From NCBI GenBank assembly GCA_016946835.1, contig JACVTC010000140.1, positions 412,501-476,500 of the forward strand: a stretch of 64,000 nucleotides of DNA. The letters are read 5' to 3'. The notes beneath the pieces were generated by a model. The model did no database searches. It saw only the letters and a list, made by a program, of their open reading frames with translations, and was not told the DNA's origin. A program made the position numbers and the translations under genes. Of this stretch, positions 26,036 through 39,675 are shown one piece after another (position 1 is the stretch's first letter; every line of letters begins with the position of its first letter). This DNA is from Neocallimastix lanati (nom. inval.). Lineage: Eukaryota; Neocallimastigomycota; Neocallimastigomycetes; Neocallimastigales; Neocallimastigaceae.

Positions 26036-26189
26036 GGAAATTTTTTTTTTGTTTTCCTTTAACTATTAAAAATTTCCTCTCACGAAAAATATCATTAATT
26101 TTGATAATGAAAATAAATAGTGATACCTTAATTTTCTGTAAAATATATATAAATATATATTATGTTCCACTATCATGAACGAATAGAAA

Positions 26190-26371
26190 ATTAGAAATAA
26201 TAATAATAAATAATAATAATAAATAATAATAAATAATATTAATAATAAATAATAAATAATAATAATAGTAATAATAAATAAATAAATAAATAATAATAAT
26301 AATGATAATAAATAATAAATAATAATAAATAATAATAATAATAAATAATAATAATAATAATAATAAATAAT
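26190..26371. repeat. Mixed AAT/AAATAAT microsatellite
   Basis: Irregular array of AAT and AAATAAT units of about 180 bp. Confidence 0.85.
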
Positions 26372-26643
26372 ATGTTAAGAATGTAACTAAAATCTCACAA
26401 TCTCAATTATGATTATTTATAGTTAATATGGCTTTTATTTATTTATATTTAATTATATGAATATTACATAATAAAGAATATTGTAGTTTAACAAAATATA
26501 ATAAATAAGATTTATAATAACTATTTAATAACTATCTAATAACTAATGTCTAATGTATTTATAATGTGGCTTATAGTGGCGTATTAATATTAAAATGTAT
26601 AATGTATAATTATAATGTAGCTAATACTTAACATAATAAATAA

Positions 26644-26674
<31 letters not shown>

Positions 26675-28090
26675 AATAAAAGTAACAACAGAAGGAAGAC
26701 AATAAAAAAAATTTAAAAAAAAATGCTGTTGGTTTGCTTTTTTATATACTGTTTTGTACTAGTTTTGGCATAAAAAGGTATCCAAATACACTATCTATAG
26801 ATCACGTGACTTTATAAAAAAAGAGAGTTTATAAATAAATTAAACTTATTCAATAATTTAATTATTAAATACTTTTTACTTGTAGCATTTTTTAATATTT
26901 TGTTGGGTATTATTTCTAATTTGTTGAAAAACTATTTACAATTTATATCAATTTATATAATTTATTTAATATTTTTATTAATATATTTAATATATTGTTT
27001 ATATATATATATTTTTTTTTTATAAATTTTTTATAAATATAAAGAAAAAAAAAATTATAAATATATTATAATATATAAACTTGAATAATACTTAAATTAA
27101 AAATGAAATATAAATAATTTCAAAGTATGTATTATTTATACAATGTATCTATATATAAAATATGAATTATTATGTGTAAATTATAATTAAATATCAAAAA
27201 TATATTCAATAATTTTTTATATATAAAATATAATTTTAATGCATTTAATATTAATTATAGTAGTATAAATTAGAAATTAAAATCATTTAAACAAAACTAT
27301 TATTTAAATAATTATTTAAATAATAATTAGTAACTTTTTTGAAAAAAAATATTTTCATAAAAATCATACAATATTATGTAATATAATACCTTCATTAAAA
27401 AAAATATAAAAAATATAACCAAATATTCTAAAAATTTTATATTTTTTACTTTTCAATCAGTTTTATTATAATTCAAAAATTTCTTTAAAATTTTTTTCTT
27501 TATTATTATTATTCATTTTATTTTATTATATATATGCATTTATATATATAACATTTATATATTTCTTTTTTTCCTTTTTTTTTTTTTTTTTTTTTTTTTT
27601 TCCAATAAAAAATAATTCAAATTTCATAATAAAAAATTTTTTAATAATTGTTTTTATCTTTTTTTTTTATTTTTTTCTTAAATTTTAATTTTTTAATTTG
27701 TTACTTTTTAAGTAAATTTTATTTTAAAGTTGATAATTTTAAAAAAAATGTATATTTGATTGGCTAAAAATAATTTTATTTCGTATTCTATTGGTTAAAA
27801 ATGAAAGTTTAAAATTTTTAACATTTATGAATTTATCTAATTTAAAAATATGAAAGCAATTGAAAGTAATGATGATTAAATAAAAAAAAAGATTTTAATT
27901 TTAAAACAAATTAAGATTTAATTGCAATATATGGATAAAACTTTATGGTTATAAAATTTTATTATATCATCTATATATTATCTTTATATTTATATTAAAT
28001 ATAAATTGTAAATTCGATATATTTAATACAAATTATAATTAATAATAAAACCAAAAAAAAAAAAAAAAATTAAAACAAAAAATTTAAAAA
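26372..28090. other. Gene-free AT-rich region
   Basis: Contains a possible third copy of the TGTGGCTTATA-type dispersed sequence at about 26560-26645 and an isolated CACGTG palindrome at about 26802-26807 (bHLH/Cbf1-type site, function unknown here). No ORF with coding character. Confidence 0.5.
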
Positions 28091-28131
28091 AAAAAAAATA
28101 ATTCATTTGATAAATCCTTTTAAATCCTTAT

Positions 28132-28300
28132 TTATTTAAAAATCTTCACCTCTTTTAAATATGTCCATATTCCCATTTGGATACATATATTTATATCTTT
28201 TATATTATTATTTTCTTTATTATAATTATTTATCAATAATTGAATAGGCCATCCATATGAAAACATATCAGTAGCATACCCCGTTAAATTTACTTTTAAA
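28132..28300 (-). CDS. Probable terminal exon of an unidentified small gene
   Basis: Minus-strand frame of 56 codons ending in TAA at 28134-28132. It contains VNLTGYATDMFSYGWPIQLL and later INICIQMGIWTYLKEVKIFK. Residues Trp, Pro, Gly and Cys encoded by GC-containing codons are highly unexpected in chance frames of this AT-rich DNA. An AATAAG acceptor-like boundary lies just upstream (28301-28306). A possible earlier exon on the same strand near 28680-28590 reads LTFVGCLYGYKLLKENIKKW, a hydrophobic segment followed by basic residues, so the product might be a small membrane protein. Family not recognised, and exon structure uncertain. Confidence 0.35.
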
Positions 28301-30520
28301 CTTATTTTTTATCTTATATATATAAAAATATTTACGAAATAATATACTATAAAATTTTTTTTATTAATTTATCATTACTATTTATAGAGTAATTTTATTA
28401 ATAATTCAGTAAATATTTGACCATTTAATTAAAAAAAAAAAAAACAATTAAACTCTTTTCATTTCCATTTATTCTATTGAATTTGCTAACATTTTCTCTC
28501 TCTCTCTCTTTTTTTTTTTTTTTATTTTTATTTTTATTTTTTTTTATGAATATTATTAGTTTATATTATTTTCTAAATAGTTATATTTTTTAACCGAAAA
28601 ATAATACCATTTCTTAATATTTTCCTTCAATAATTTATACCCATACAAACAACCAACAAATGTTAAAATGAAAAATAAAAGTATAATTAACTATTTTTCT
28701 TTATTTATTATTTATCTTCTTTTTTTTTTTTTTTTTTTTTTTTTTTGTATTATTTTCTTCAATAATAATTTAGCGAGGCTGGAATTTAAAATAAAAAAAG
28801 AGGTTTATTAATAATTTAAATCATTCAAAAAAATAAAAAAAGCAATTATAAAATTAATAATAAATATAATTATATATATATAAATATAAATAAATAAATG
28901 TTGTATAAGAAAAGATTATTAAATATAAATATTCTTAATCATCTGAAATACATGATATATTTTATGTTTTTAGATTTATAAATATGAATTTTATATATAC
29001 AATTAATATATTAGATTATATAATCTACTATATATTTTATATACTAATCAAATAAACCGTGATTTGGTTGTTTATATAAATTATATTTGATATTTATTAA
29101 TAATATATTTTACAATATATTAACTAATTTTTTAACCATGCTAAATAATTTATGTTTAAATAATATATTATAATAACTAGAGTTTTTTCTTCCTATAATA
29201 ATTAATTAATATATCATTTATATTGTAATATATTGATTCTATTCATTAAATATATTACCTATTTAATTTTTTAATTTTTTTTTTTTTTTTTTTTTTTACT
29301 TTTTTAATAACAAAATTTTTTTATTTTATAAACTAATTTTTTTTTATTTTTTTATTTTTTTAATTTTTCTTTAACTTTATATTTTTAAACTTTCAGTAAT
29401 TATAAAAAAGAAAAAACAAAATAATTTGGAATTAAAAGTAAATCTATCTATCTATATATTTAATCAATAATTAATGAACTTTTGATTTTTATTGATTTAT
29501 TTTGAAATTATTTTTTTAAAAAAACATTAAAAATTTATTTATTTATTTATTTAAATCGAAATTAGATTTTCATTTTAAATTAAAATTATCTTAAAGTTTT
29601 TTTTTTTTTTTTTTTTTTTACTTTAAATATAAGAAAAAAATTTTTTTTTATACCTAGAGTTATAATAAATTATTAAATGCTTAGACAAGAGTAAATATTA
29701 TATATTTAATAAATAATTAATTATTTATATTTATTTATATTTATTTATTATTATTTTTTATTTATTTTGATAAATTTAATATAATGAATTTTATTTGTAA
29801 AAATATAATATAGTTTTATAAAATAAATAATATTAATTTTTTATATAAATATTTAATAATGTTTAATATTATAGTATAAAAAAATAAAGTGGTAATTCAA
29901 AAAATATTATTATTTAGTATTATAATATATATACAAATTAAAAATATACTCATAATCAATATAAAAGATAAAATAGTTGATAATGTATAAGACAATAAGT
30001 ATAATAATTATTTAAGTGATAGTAATTTTTTTTTTATTCTTTTTTATTTTCTATTATCGTTTTATAAATTTTATTAATATATAAAAAATAAAATAAAATA
30101 AAATAAAATTCAAAAATAATTTATTTTAAAGAGTAAATTAAAAAAATTTTTTAAAAAAAGAACAAAAACAAATAAGAGAAAAGAAATTTAAAAATTAGTA
30201 TATTCTCAAGAAACTAATATAGAAAAAAAAATAATAAATTATTCGATAATTATTAAATTGTTTTAATAGTAATAAAAATAGATTTAGTTATAGTATAGAT
30301 ATATAAAAAATTAGTTTTTAATATATATATAAATGTTTTACACTTTAAATTTATATTTATATACTTATAGTTTATAATCACATAATAAATTTTTGTAATA
30401 ATTTATATTTAAGCAAAAGTGATATAATATAGCTAAAAGTATTTTTAAAAATATATTTTATTATTATAAAAGATATTAAATAGAAAAAAAAAAAAAAAAA
30501 AAAAAAAAAATTAAAATACC
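28301..30520. other. AT-rich intergenic region with possible upstream exon
   Basis: Apart from the possible exon around 28590-28680 (minus) no coding sequence is apparent. T-runs at 28720-28746, 29278-29297 and 29598-29619, and an A-run at 30484-30510 immediately before the BDP1 start. Confidence 0.5.
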
Positions 30521-33162
30521 ATGGATAGACTTGATTTGACTTCTTCTAGAGTTCGTAAGTACACAATTAGAAGGCAATTTTTTTTAGAAAGAAAAAACAA
30601 AAAATAAAAGTAATATTCTTTTTAACAATTAAAATGATGTATACAATTATTATTTATTTAATCAAATAAAGTTAAGGGCTCTATGAAATTTACTCCTAAA
30701 GTTGGAAAAAAAGATAAGGCTAAAAAGTCAAAAAAAGGTAATAAAGGTTCACACCCAGAACATAATAAAAAAATTATAAAAAAAAGTATATCGACGACAA
30801 AGAAGCCAAATAATGAAAATCAAAATACTAAAAATTTGAATTTAGATACCAAGAATGTTGAAAATAATTTAAATAATAATAATAATAATAATAATGAAAA
30901 TTCTAAATTAATTAAATCACCAGAAAATAAGAGTATAACTGTTAATACTATCAATAGTGAAAATAATAGAAGTCCAAAGAAAGATAATGGTTCTGTTATA
31001 ATATCATCAATAAAAGAATCTCAAATAAAAACGTCTAGTAAAAAAGTAATCCTTAAGGAAAATTCAATAACATCACCTTTAAATAAGAACATAATAAATA
31101 AAGAGAAAAGTAACGAAAAAGTAAAACAAAGAAGTAATGAAAATAAAAATGAAAAGAATTCAAAAAAATCAGTAGCAATAAGTAAACCTCAAAATAATCT
31201 ATCAAAAAATATAATATTGGAACAAAAAGTGTCCAATAAAGATAATAAATTATCGGAATTAAAAATGAAACAAAGTGTAATAGAGGTTGAGGAGGATAGT
31301 ATAAGCGAATTATCTGATGATAATATAAAAACATTAGAAATTAAAGATAGTATTGAGGAGAGTAGTCATGAAAAAGGAGATGAATTTAATCAACATCCTC
31401 AGAAAAAAATAATTCATTCGAAAAAACTTCAAGACAATGAAGATAAAACATTGGTGGAAGATGTTGATGTTTTAGATGGTAATAATTCAGATAAAATAGA
31501 AAATGAGCATTCTAGTGAAATAGCAGATGAAACGTTGGTTATTGATGATAGTGAAAGAATATTGGAAACAAGTGATGAAGAAATAATAAAAAAAGGAAAT
31601 GAAACATCAAAAAAACAAGTTGCAGGGAAAGAGAATTCGAAGACTAAAGTTAGTAACAATAAAAGAACGAGAAAAAATAAAACTGATGTTGATGAAAATA
31701 ATAATGAAGATCATAATAATGATATTGAAATTATTGATAAAAATAAAGAAAAAGAAATATCAAAATCTATTTATGATTTGTTAGATCAAGAAGAATTTAA
31801 CCAAAGTATTGATACCTCGGAATATGATAAACCAATTAATTCTAATGATATTGAAATTGAAGCTATAGTACAAGAGATTTCAACTCCTAGAAAAAGAGTT
31901 GAAAGAACACCAAAGAAAACTAGAGGTAGAAAACCAGTAACACCAAAAAAACCAATTGAAATCATTGTTATTTCTGATGATGAAGAAGAGGATATTAATC
32001 GTAATGGTGGGGAAGGTAAAAACTTATCAAAAGATATTGTAATAAAAAGTGAGAAAGAGGAAGATTTACCAGTAGAAATTAAACAGGAAGTGGATGAAAT
32101 AATAGAACAAAGGATAAATAAAAGTCCTAAAAAAGTAGTGACAAGAGCAATACGTAAAAGATTAAATAAAGAAATGGAAAATAATGAAATTGAGGAAGAA
32201 CAAGAACAGAATCAGAATCAGGAACCAGAAGGTCCTATAAGGAAAGTAAAGCGTTCAAGGACAACAAAAAAATTGAATAATAATAAAATTCAAAGAGAAG
32301 AGGATGAAAATATAAATGTAAATGTTGATGAGGATGAAACTGGTGAACCAATAGATCAAATCCAAGAGCAACAAGAAGAAGAGGAAGAAGAAGAGGAAGT
32401 TATAAGAAGTCATGAGAAAGAAAAGAAAACAAAAAAATCAAAAACAATGAAATCTAATAAAACATATAAAAGTACCCATAAAAATCAAAAATCATCAAAA
32501 ACTTCTAAAACAACGAGTATGCAAGTAGAGCATGCAATAATTTCTGAGACAGAAGATGAACAATCAGAATATAATGACATGGCATCTGATTCAACACCAA
32601 AAAAGAAAACTTCTAAAAAAAGAAAAAATACTACTTCACCTTCTAAAAAAACATCAAAAAAGAAGAAGGTTCATTATCAACATGAGGATGGTATCTCTAG
32701 TGGTAATGAGGAAGAACATGAACATGAACCCGTTGATATTTCCTCTCGTACTATTGCCGATATAATTGATAATTATCGTGGAACAGAAATTAGTACTACT
32801 CAGAAGGAAATTTATCGTTTGGCAGCTCTTAAAAGAAAGGCTACTCTTGATAGAAAAAGAGGTAGAATAACTACACCTGAAATTACTACAAAAATACTAA
32901 CTCAAAAATCAGTAGATGATACACAAGAGAAAAAACCAAAAGTTTATGATCCTAAAAAGAATAAAACTGCCATTCAAATGCGTGTGGTTAATGGTGAAAT
33001 TGTTATTGATCAACAATCAACTATGATTGATCATATTGATACCACTGATGAAGCTTTACCAATGTTAAAATATGATGATAATAATCATATTACTAGTGCC
33101 AGTTTTAAACCAAAATTGAAACCTTTGAAATGGACAAAAGATGAAACAGAATTATTTTATCA

Positions 33163-33194
<32 letters not shown>

Positions 33195-33306
33195 AATTTA
33201 TATAATTTTTAATTTAAAATTTATTTAATTATTTTATTTAATTTATTAAATTTATTATAATTATTATTAATTATATAAAACTATATATATAAAATTACAA
33301 TAATTC

Positions 33307-33339
<33 letters not shown>

Positions 33340-33930
33340 CTAATAAAATATATAATTATATATATATGTATAAACAATATATATTATTCAATAAAAAAAA
33401 ATTATATATATTATAAACATAAACAGTGTTTATCAATATTTGGAACAAATTTCAGTATGTTGGCTATAATGTTTCCTACAAGAAATCGTAAACAATTATT
33501 AAATAAATATAAAAATGAAGAAAAAGTAAATCCTGGGCATGTTAAATATGCATTGAAACATAAAAAGGCATTAGGTAGTAATTTATTTTATATATATATA
33601 TTATATGTGATTATTAGCAATACTTTTAACATATATTTATTATTTATTAATAATTATATTTATTATTATTATTATTATTATTATTTAATATAATGTAATA
33701 TATATATAAAAGATCCTGATTTCTTCTACAAATATTCTGGACAAGATATGATGGAAATTGGACGTGAAGCAGTTGAAGAAGTTAGGTTAATTGAGGAACA
33801 AAGAAAGAGAGATGATATGGAATTCCTTAAGAAAAAGGAAAGCAATGATATTAAGAAAGTTGTTATAAAAAATGAAAATGTGTATAATAGAACAGATGTT
33901 AAAGATGTTAAACCTATTTTAGCTAATTAA
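30521..33930 (+). CDS. BDP1: Transcription factor TFIIIB B'' subunit, Bdp1 (4 exons, 963 aa)
   Basis: Bdp1 is the SANT-domain subunit of TFIIIB that locks TBP-Brf1 onto Pol III promoters. Exons: 30521-30554, 30672-33163, 33427-33574 and 33713-33930 (introns 116, 263 and 138 bp, GT..AG, all phases consistent). Exon 1 encodes MDRLDLTSSRV. The splice restores the conserved Bdp1 N-terminus ending in FTPKVGKK, like the FRPK motif of the family. The long middle (residues about 30-800) is Lys/Glu/Asn-rich and disordered, with Glu and Asn runs. The SANT domain is built across the second splice: KLKPLKWTKDETELFYQ joined to CLSIFGTNFSMLAIMFPTRN, then RKQLLNKYKNEEKVNP, matching the Bdp1 SANT signature (W..ET..FY....FGTDF..I...FP.R.RKQ...K...EE..NP). 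The C-terminus ends KPILAN. The intron 2 donor is followed at once by an A-run. The Bdp1 identification is secure. The disordered region cannot be aligned. Confidence 0.92.
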
Positions 33931-34494
33931 TTTAATTTTTTATTAACCATTATTTTTATAATTTTAAATTATTTTATTATCATAAGTTGAAAAAATTTGA
34001 AAAATTTGATTGATTGAATAATAATAATAATTAAGAAAATGATACCAAACATTTATATTATTAATTTATAATAATAATAAATAACAATAATAGTAATAAT
34101 TAAAAAAAAAAAAAAAAAAAAAAAAAGCAATAAAATTTATCTATTTATATATATATATTATTTTATTTTGAATTCTTTATACTTCTTTTTTTTTTTTTTA
34201 CTTCTATTCCTATTACTTTTATTTTAATATATCATTATATATTAAATATATATATATACATAATAATCTATTATTTTTAATTATTTTTATAGAAAGTTCT
34301 TTTTTTTAAAAAAAAAATTATTTTATGTTAATTTTGTTAATTTTATTCATAATAAAGGTCTTATTAAATATAAAACTATAAAAAAAATTTATAATGATAA
34401 TATTAGAAATGTACTAGTCAAATATTCCAAACAAAATAAAATATTAAAAAAAAAAAAATTAAACAATTATAATAAATCTTCATTCATTTAAAGT
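33931..34494. other. AT-rich flank downstream of BDP1
   Basis: No gene seen. 34166-34225 (TTTTGAATTCTTTATACTTC..., ending CTATTCCTATTAC) is repeated at 34881-34940. Confidence 0.5.
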
Positions 34495-34701
34495 ACTTTT
34501 TTCTGAATTTATTTATACACTTATTTTTGATTATTACTTTTTATTTCACGTTACTATTTCAATTATTATTATGTTCAAATTGGACAAATAATATTTATTT
34601 ATTTATTAATTCTGTGTTTTTTTTATTTCTTATTAAAATTAAAAGTATTCATGTATTTTATGAAAGAATAAATTAAGATTAAAGTTCGCAATAATTGCGG
34701 C

Positions 34702-34747
<46 letters not shown>
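34495..34747 (+). mobile_element. LINE 3' end fragment with 40-bp poly-A
   Basis: Starts with TTTTTTCTGAATTTATTTATACAC and continues through an AAATTGGACAAATAATA motif to AAAGTTCGCAATAATTG and CGGCTATA, then about 40 A. It matches 3552-3745 and 45781-46037 in order and orientation. It is 5'-truncated and lacks the GGAGGTGAGG block. Read as a 5'-truncated non-LTR retroposon copy. Confidence 0.65.
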
Positions 34748-34750
<3 letters not shown>

Positions 34751-34784
34751 CATTTAAACTAGATATTCATTAACTTTCTCTTTA

Positions 34785-34860
<76 letters not shown>

Positions 34861-35488
34861 CTCCATCCATCATTTTTTCATTTTGAATTCTTTATACTTT
34901 TTTTTTCCCCTTTACTTCTATTCCTATTACTTTTTATTTTGATGTCTATTTTAATGTTGATATTAATGATGATTTTTATTCAAAACTTGATTTTGGTTTC
35001 ATTTTCTATTTTGAATTTAAAGCTTTTTTTTTTTTTTTTTTTATTTTTATTTTTTTGTATAGTTTATATAGATTATAATACATTAATATTAAAATGTTAA
35101 TTGTTGTATTATTAATGTAGTAATTATGTAGTAATTACGTTTTCCTATATCATCTTGTTACAGGCTCTTATTTTAAATCTGCTTTTAATCCTTTTATTGC
35201 TAACTCAAATTATGTTAAGAGTGTCTTTAAATGAATAACTTTTAATTTTTTTATAATTCATCTTATATTCCTTATAAATATTTAATTATCATTTCTTATT
35301 TATATATTCTACTTTTTTTTTTTTTTTTTTTTTTTTTTCTCTTTAAAAATAAATATTTATATATTAAAAATATATGCATAGTTAAGTATATATATATCAT
35401 ATGTTTTATATATTTTATAAACATAGATTAAAATCATAATATATATATCATATAAGATATATTATATAAAATATATCAATATTTAATG

Positions 35489-35525
<37 letters not shown>

Positions 35526-35930
35526 TAATTATATATTTAATTTATATATAATTTATATAAATATCAATATTTTAACATAGTAAGGATAAAACCATTTATA
35601 CTTTATTTTTAGCATATCTAGTAAGTATGAATTTTGAATATAAATATGCATATATTTAATATCATTTATTCATATTCCAAAAACAATAATATATATTCAT
35701 ATATGTTTCATCTTATTAATATGTTATATGAGAGCTTATATATATTGATATTTATAACATAACAAACCATTATAAATATCAACATATATATGAGTTCATA
35801 TACATAATAAATCATATAGATAATATATAACTTAAATATATAACATATTTTTATATATATATTAAAACATACTTGTTTTATACTATATTTATTATATAAA
35901 TTATTAATATATATCAATATATTGCTTTTT
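34748..35930. other. Intergenic with 60-bp direct repeat and a coding-like patch
   Basis: 34881-34940 repeats 34166-34225, so the pair brackets the LINE 3' end. A plus-strand frame at about 34938-35010 (FDVYFNVDINDDFYSKLDFG) and, after a TTACAG acceptor-like site at about 35164, SYFKSAFNPFIANSNYVKSV up to a TGA near 35234 look less random than the surroundings. They may be exons of a decayed gene. I do not recognise them. T-runs at 34807-34855, 35312-35338 and 35490-35520. Confidence 0.35.
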
Positions 35931-36212
35931 ATGTCAATAACATGTTAAAAGTAGTTCAATTTAACACATACATCATATAAGCACAGCTTAATAGTATCAT
36001 TTATTCACTTGCTATCCATTAGGGTGTATATCTTATTTATATTCATATCTAAGTTGTTTAATAATAGTATTTACGATATAGTTCACTCTACATAGGTACA
36101 ATGACCCCAAATCCTATGATCCTATTAGCTACAGTGTGCTATGGTTTAAGGTATTTAGAAAATATTTATATGTGTTATTTTGAACTACTTTTAACATGTT
36201 TTTGATATAAAA
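35931..36212. mobile_element. Foldback/MITE-like element with 21-bp perfect inverted termini
   Basis: AACATGTTAAAAGTAGTTCAA at 35939-35959 is repeated exactly in inverted orientation at 36180-36200. The similarity continues for about ten bases outside and about fifteen inside (TAACACATA on both arms), giving arms of about 45 bp. The roughly 220-bp interior is non-coding but less AT-biased (a GACCCCAAATCC motif near 36104). No clear target duplication was found in the AT-rich flanks, so the superfamily is unknown. Confidence 0.7.
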
Positions 36213-36589
36213 AATTACATTCTGATATATGTTTTATTATCTATATGTTAAAAATCGAATCTTTAGTTTTATTGGTTGGAATTTAATTTAATATCAATTT
36301 TAATATAATATTTTTAAAACAAAAAATATATTTTTCTTTTTATTATTATTATCTCTTAATTATTTCTCTTAGATGGAAGTATATGTTCGAACGAAATAAA
36401 ATAAAAAATGATAAAAATAATAATTAAACAAAAATCATAAACATTATTATATTTAATACTTATTAGTTTTTCATAAGCAATATTATATAAGATAAATATA
36501 ATATATGATTTTTCTGTTAATATTATTATAATATTTGCTTTATGAAGTATTAAAATAAAATTATAAATGCTTTCATTTATTAATAAAAT

Positions 36590-37330
36590 AGGTTTATTTA
36601 TTTTTCATATTAAGTAATATAATAATTATAATAATAGTAAAGATATTTTTATTATTATAATTATTTATTATTATTTATAATTAGTATCATGTTTTTTTAT
36701 TATATAGTACTTATTATATTTATTATTTATTAATAATATTCTATTAAAAGAATTTAATATTTATTATTATACTAATAATCTATTAATTATTATTTATGAT
36801 ATGATTACCATTACAAAAATTTAATAAGCATTTATTATAATAGATTATTATATTTTATTATTTTATTATTTATAGTTTATTATGTATTATATATATTATT
36901 TATTATATTATATAGTATTATTTATTATATATTATTTGATATTAATTATTAATTATTTATTATTAATTTTTTTATTATTTTATTACTTTTTACTTATTAT
37001 TTATTAAATATTTATTATTTATTAGATATTTAATATTTAATATTTATTATTTTTTATTTATTATTTAATATCATTATTTATAATTTAATATTATTATTTA
37101 TTATTTAATATTATTATTTATTATTTAATATTATTATTTATTATTTAATATTATTATTTATTATTTATTATTTATTATTTATTATTATTTTTAATTTATT
37201 ATTACGTATTTATTATTTATTATTAAATTATTAATATTTAATATTTAATATTATTATTTATTATTTATTTTTTATTTATTTTTTATTATTATTTATTATT
37301 ATTTATTTTTTTTATATTTTTATTTATTAT
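36590..37330. repeat. Degenerate TTATTATTTA-type satellite
   Basis: Several hundred bases of TTATTATTTA and TTTAATATTATTA units. A TATTATTTATTATTTAA core repeats tandemly around 37050-37160 with about 24-bp periodicity. No gene. Confidence 0.7.
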
Positions 37331-37825
37331 AAATTATTTATGAAAATCATATTATATTCAAAATTCAAAAAAATTTAAATTTTGATTGATGAATGTTGCC
37401 TAAAAAGGATGGAAATAAATGAATTGTCTATTAATTATCCATTAATGTAAAAAAAAAAAAAAAAGAATTATTGAAATATAAATATATATTAGTAATTATA
37501 TATAATATATGTGCATATAAATATTTTTCTTATTATTATATTATTTTTACAATTTATATATTTTTTTTATAAATAATTGTTGGTATAATACAATAATGTC
37601 TTTTTATAGAAAACATATTAATTTATTCCTTATATGGCAATTTTTATTATTACCTATAGTTGAATTAAATAAGCCTCAAATTATTAAAATTCAAATTGAA
37701 TAAATTTTGTACTACAATAATTAATCTTTTCTAATTTTTATACTCATTAATGTATATTACAACACATACTTATCAATATATATATTATTTAATATATTTA
37801 AATAACCATAAGCTTTTGTAAGTAA

Positions 37826-37870
37826 TTAAATATAAAAATTGTTTTTCTTAAAAACAATTTTTATATTTAA
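37826..37870. repeat. Perfect 21-bp inverted repeat with 3-nt loop
   Basis: TTAAATATAAAAATTGTTTTT and its exact reverse complement are separated by CTT. It would extrude as a cruciform or form a long RNA hairpin. It is not followed by features that would make it a terminator of a known gene. Confidence 0.85.
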
Positions 37871-38097
37871 CAATATCAATACTAACACTTCGTTTTTATT
37901 AATATTTAATATTATTATGTATTATTATTTAAATACAATCTAAATATAAACATTTATTCATTAATTATGAGCTTCAATTTCAACCATTGGTTTTATATAT
38001 CGATATTATATAAATTATTATTTTTATATATGTATTATGAATATTTTAATACTTCGAAAATAATTTCATAGAATTAAAAAACAAAACCAAAAAAAAA

Positions 38098-38129
<32 letters not shown>

Positions 38130-39152
38130 CTATGTTTTATAATAGCTTTTTTTTTTTTTTTTTTTTTTTTAGATATTATTTTATTTTTAATGTTTAAATT
38201 ATGGAATACCTTTAGACTTTTTATAAATATTAATATATAGAACTATATATTTGATAATAATAGGTATCAATAATATAAATACTAATATATGCGGTAGATT
38301 TCAAAAAATTTTTGTTGATTTTTTTTTTCTGGTTTCCATATATTACATAAAATTATAAAAAAAAAAAAAAAAAGTAAAATGTATATATACATCTTTATAA
38401 TAAGAAGTATTTAATTATTTTGTGGGCTATTAGTATTTAATTATTATAAAAATAATATATCATCATTGGTTTTATTTTTTTTTTTTTGTTGGTTAATGGA
38501 AATAATAGAAATAAATAAATAATGTAAGAAGAAATAAATAAATCTTTTATAATGATTGATTAATAATAAATCATATCTAATATAACATTTAATAAATTTA
38601 TTAAAATAAATAAAAGAAATGATGTGTAAAAATTATATGATGATAATATAAAAATTTTATATTTAACTATATTATTAGATAGAGTATATGGTAAAACTAC
38701 AATGTAATTTTATTGCTATATAGATCCTTTATACTACAATATATACTTTAATATATATTTTTAATAACCATATTTTATTTTAATTTTTAAGATATAATTT
38801 AATAAAAGTTAATATAATTTAAATTAATAATAATAATAATTAAAAAGGATTTAATAATAATAATAAATAATAGTAATTGTAATAAATAAATAAAAAATAA
38901 TAGTAATACACTATAATTAAATGTATTAAAAATATAATTAAAAGTTTCTTTATTTTTCTACATTTTTTTTTTATTAAAGAAAAATATAAATAAGTCTAAA
39001 AAAATTGTTTATTTTTAACTCTTTAATTTTTTTATTATTATTATTGATAATAATACAATTATAGATTATTATAATTTTTTTTATTGCAATTAAACAATCA
39101 ATTTTTTTTTTAATTTATTTTAATATTTATTTTTAGTAGAAAAAAAAACAAC
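37871..39152. other. Upstream flank of the Rab GDI gene
   Basis: AT-rich with A-runs (38088-38114) and T-runs (38149-38170). No gene seen. The GDI promoter should lie here, but no specific motif stands out. Confidence 0.5.
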
Positions 39153-39641
39153 ATGGTAAGTTAATAAATACAATGAAAATATGTTATAATTTAATAATGG
39201 TATTTAGCAAAAATAATACAAAGATTCAAAAGTAGTAAAAGTATAAATAAACAAAAAAATTAAACGTTTCGAAAATTTGATAAACAATAAAACATAAAAG
39301 TTGATAAAGAAAAATATTAAATAAATAATTTAAGAAGTATGAATACAGTTAATAAAGTTAAAAAACAAAAACAAAAAAAAAAAAAGAAAAATAAAAACAA
39401 AGAAAAAACAAAACAAAAAAAAACAAAACAAAAAGAAAAAAGAAAAATATAAAAGAAAGAAAATAAATAAACAAAAACAAACAAATGAAAATAAATAAAT
39501 AAATAAATAAATAATAAAAAAAAAGATTTATATGTCAATAAAAAGATAATAAATGAATTCAGAGATAGAAATAAGTGAACAAATAAATAGTAAATGAAGA
39601 TAAATAAATAAATAAACAAGTAAAAAAAAAAAAAAAAAAAT

Positions 39642-39675
<34 letters not shown>

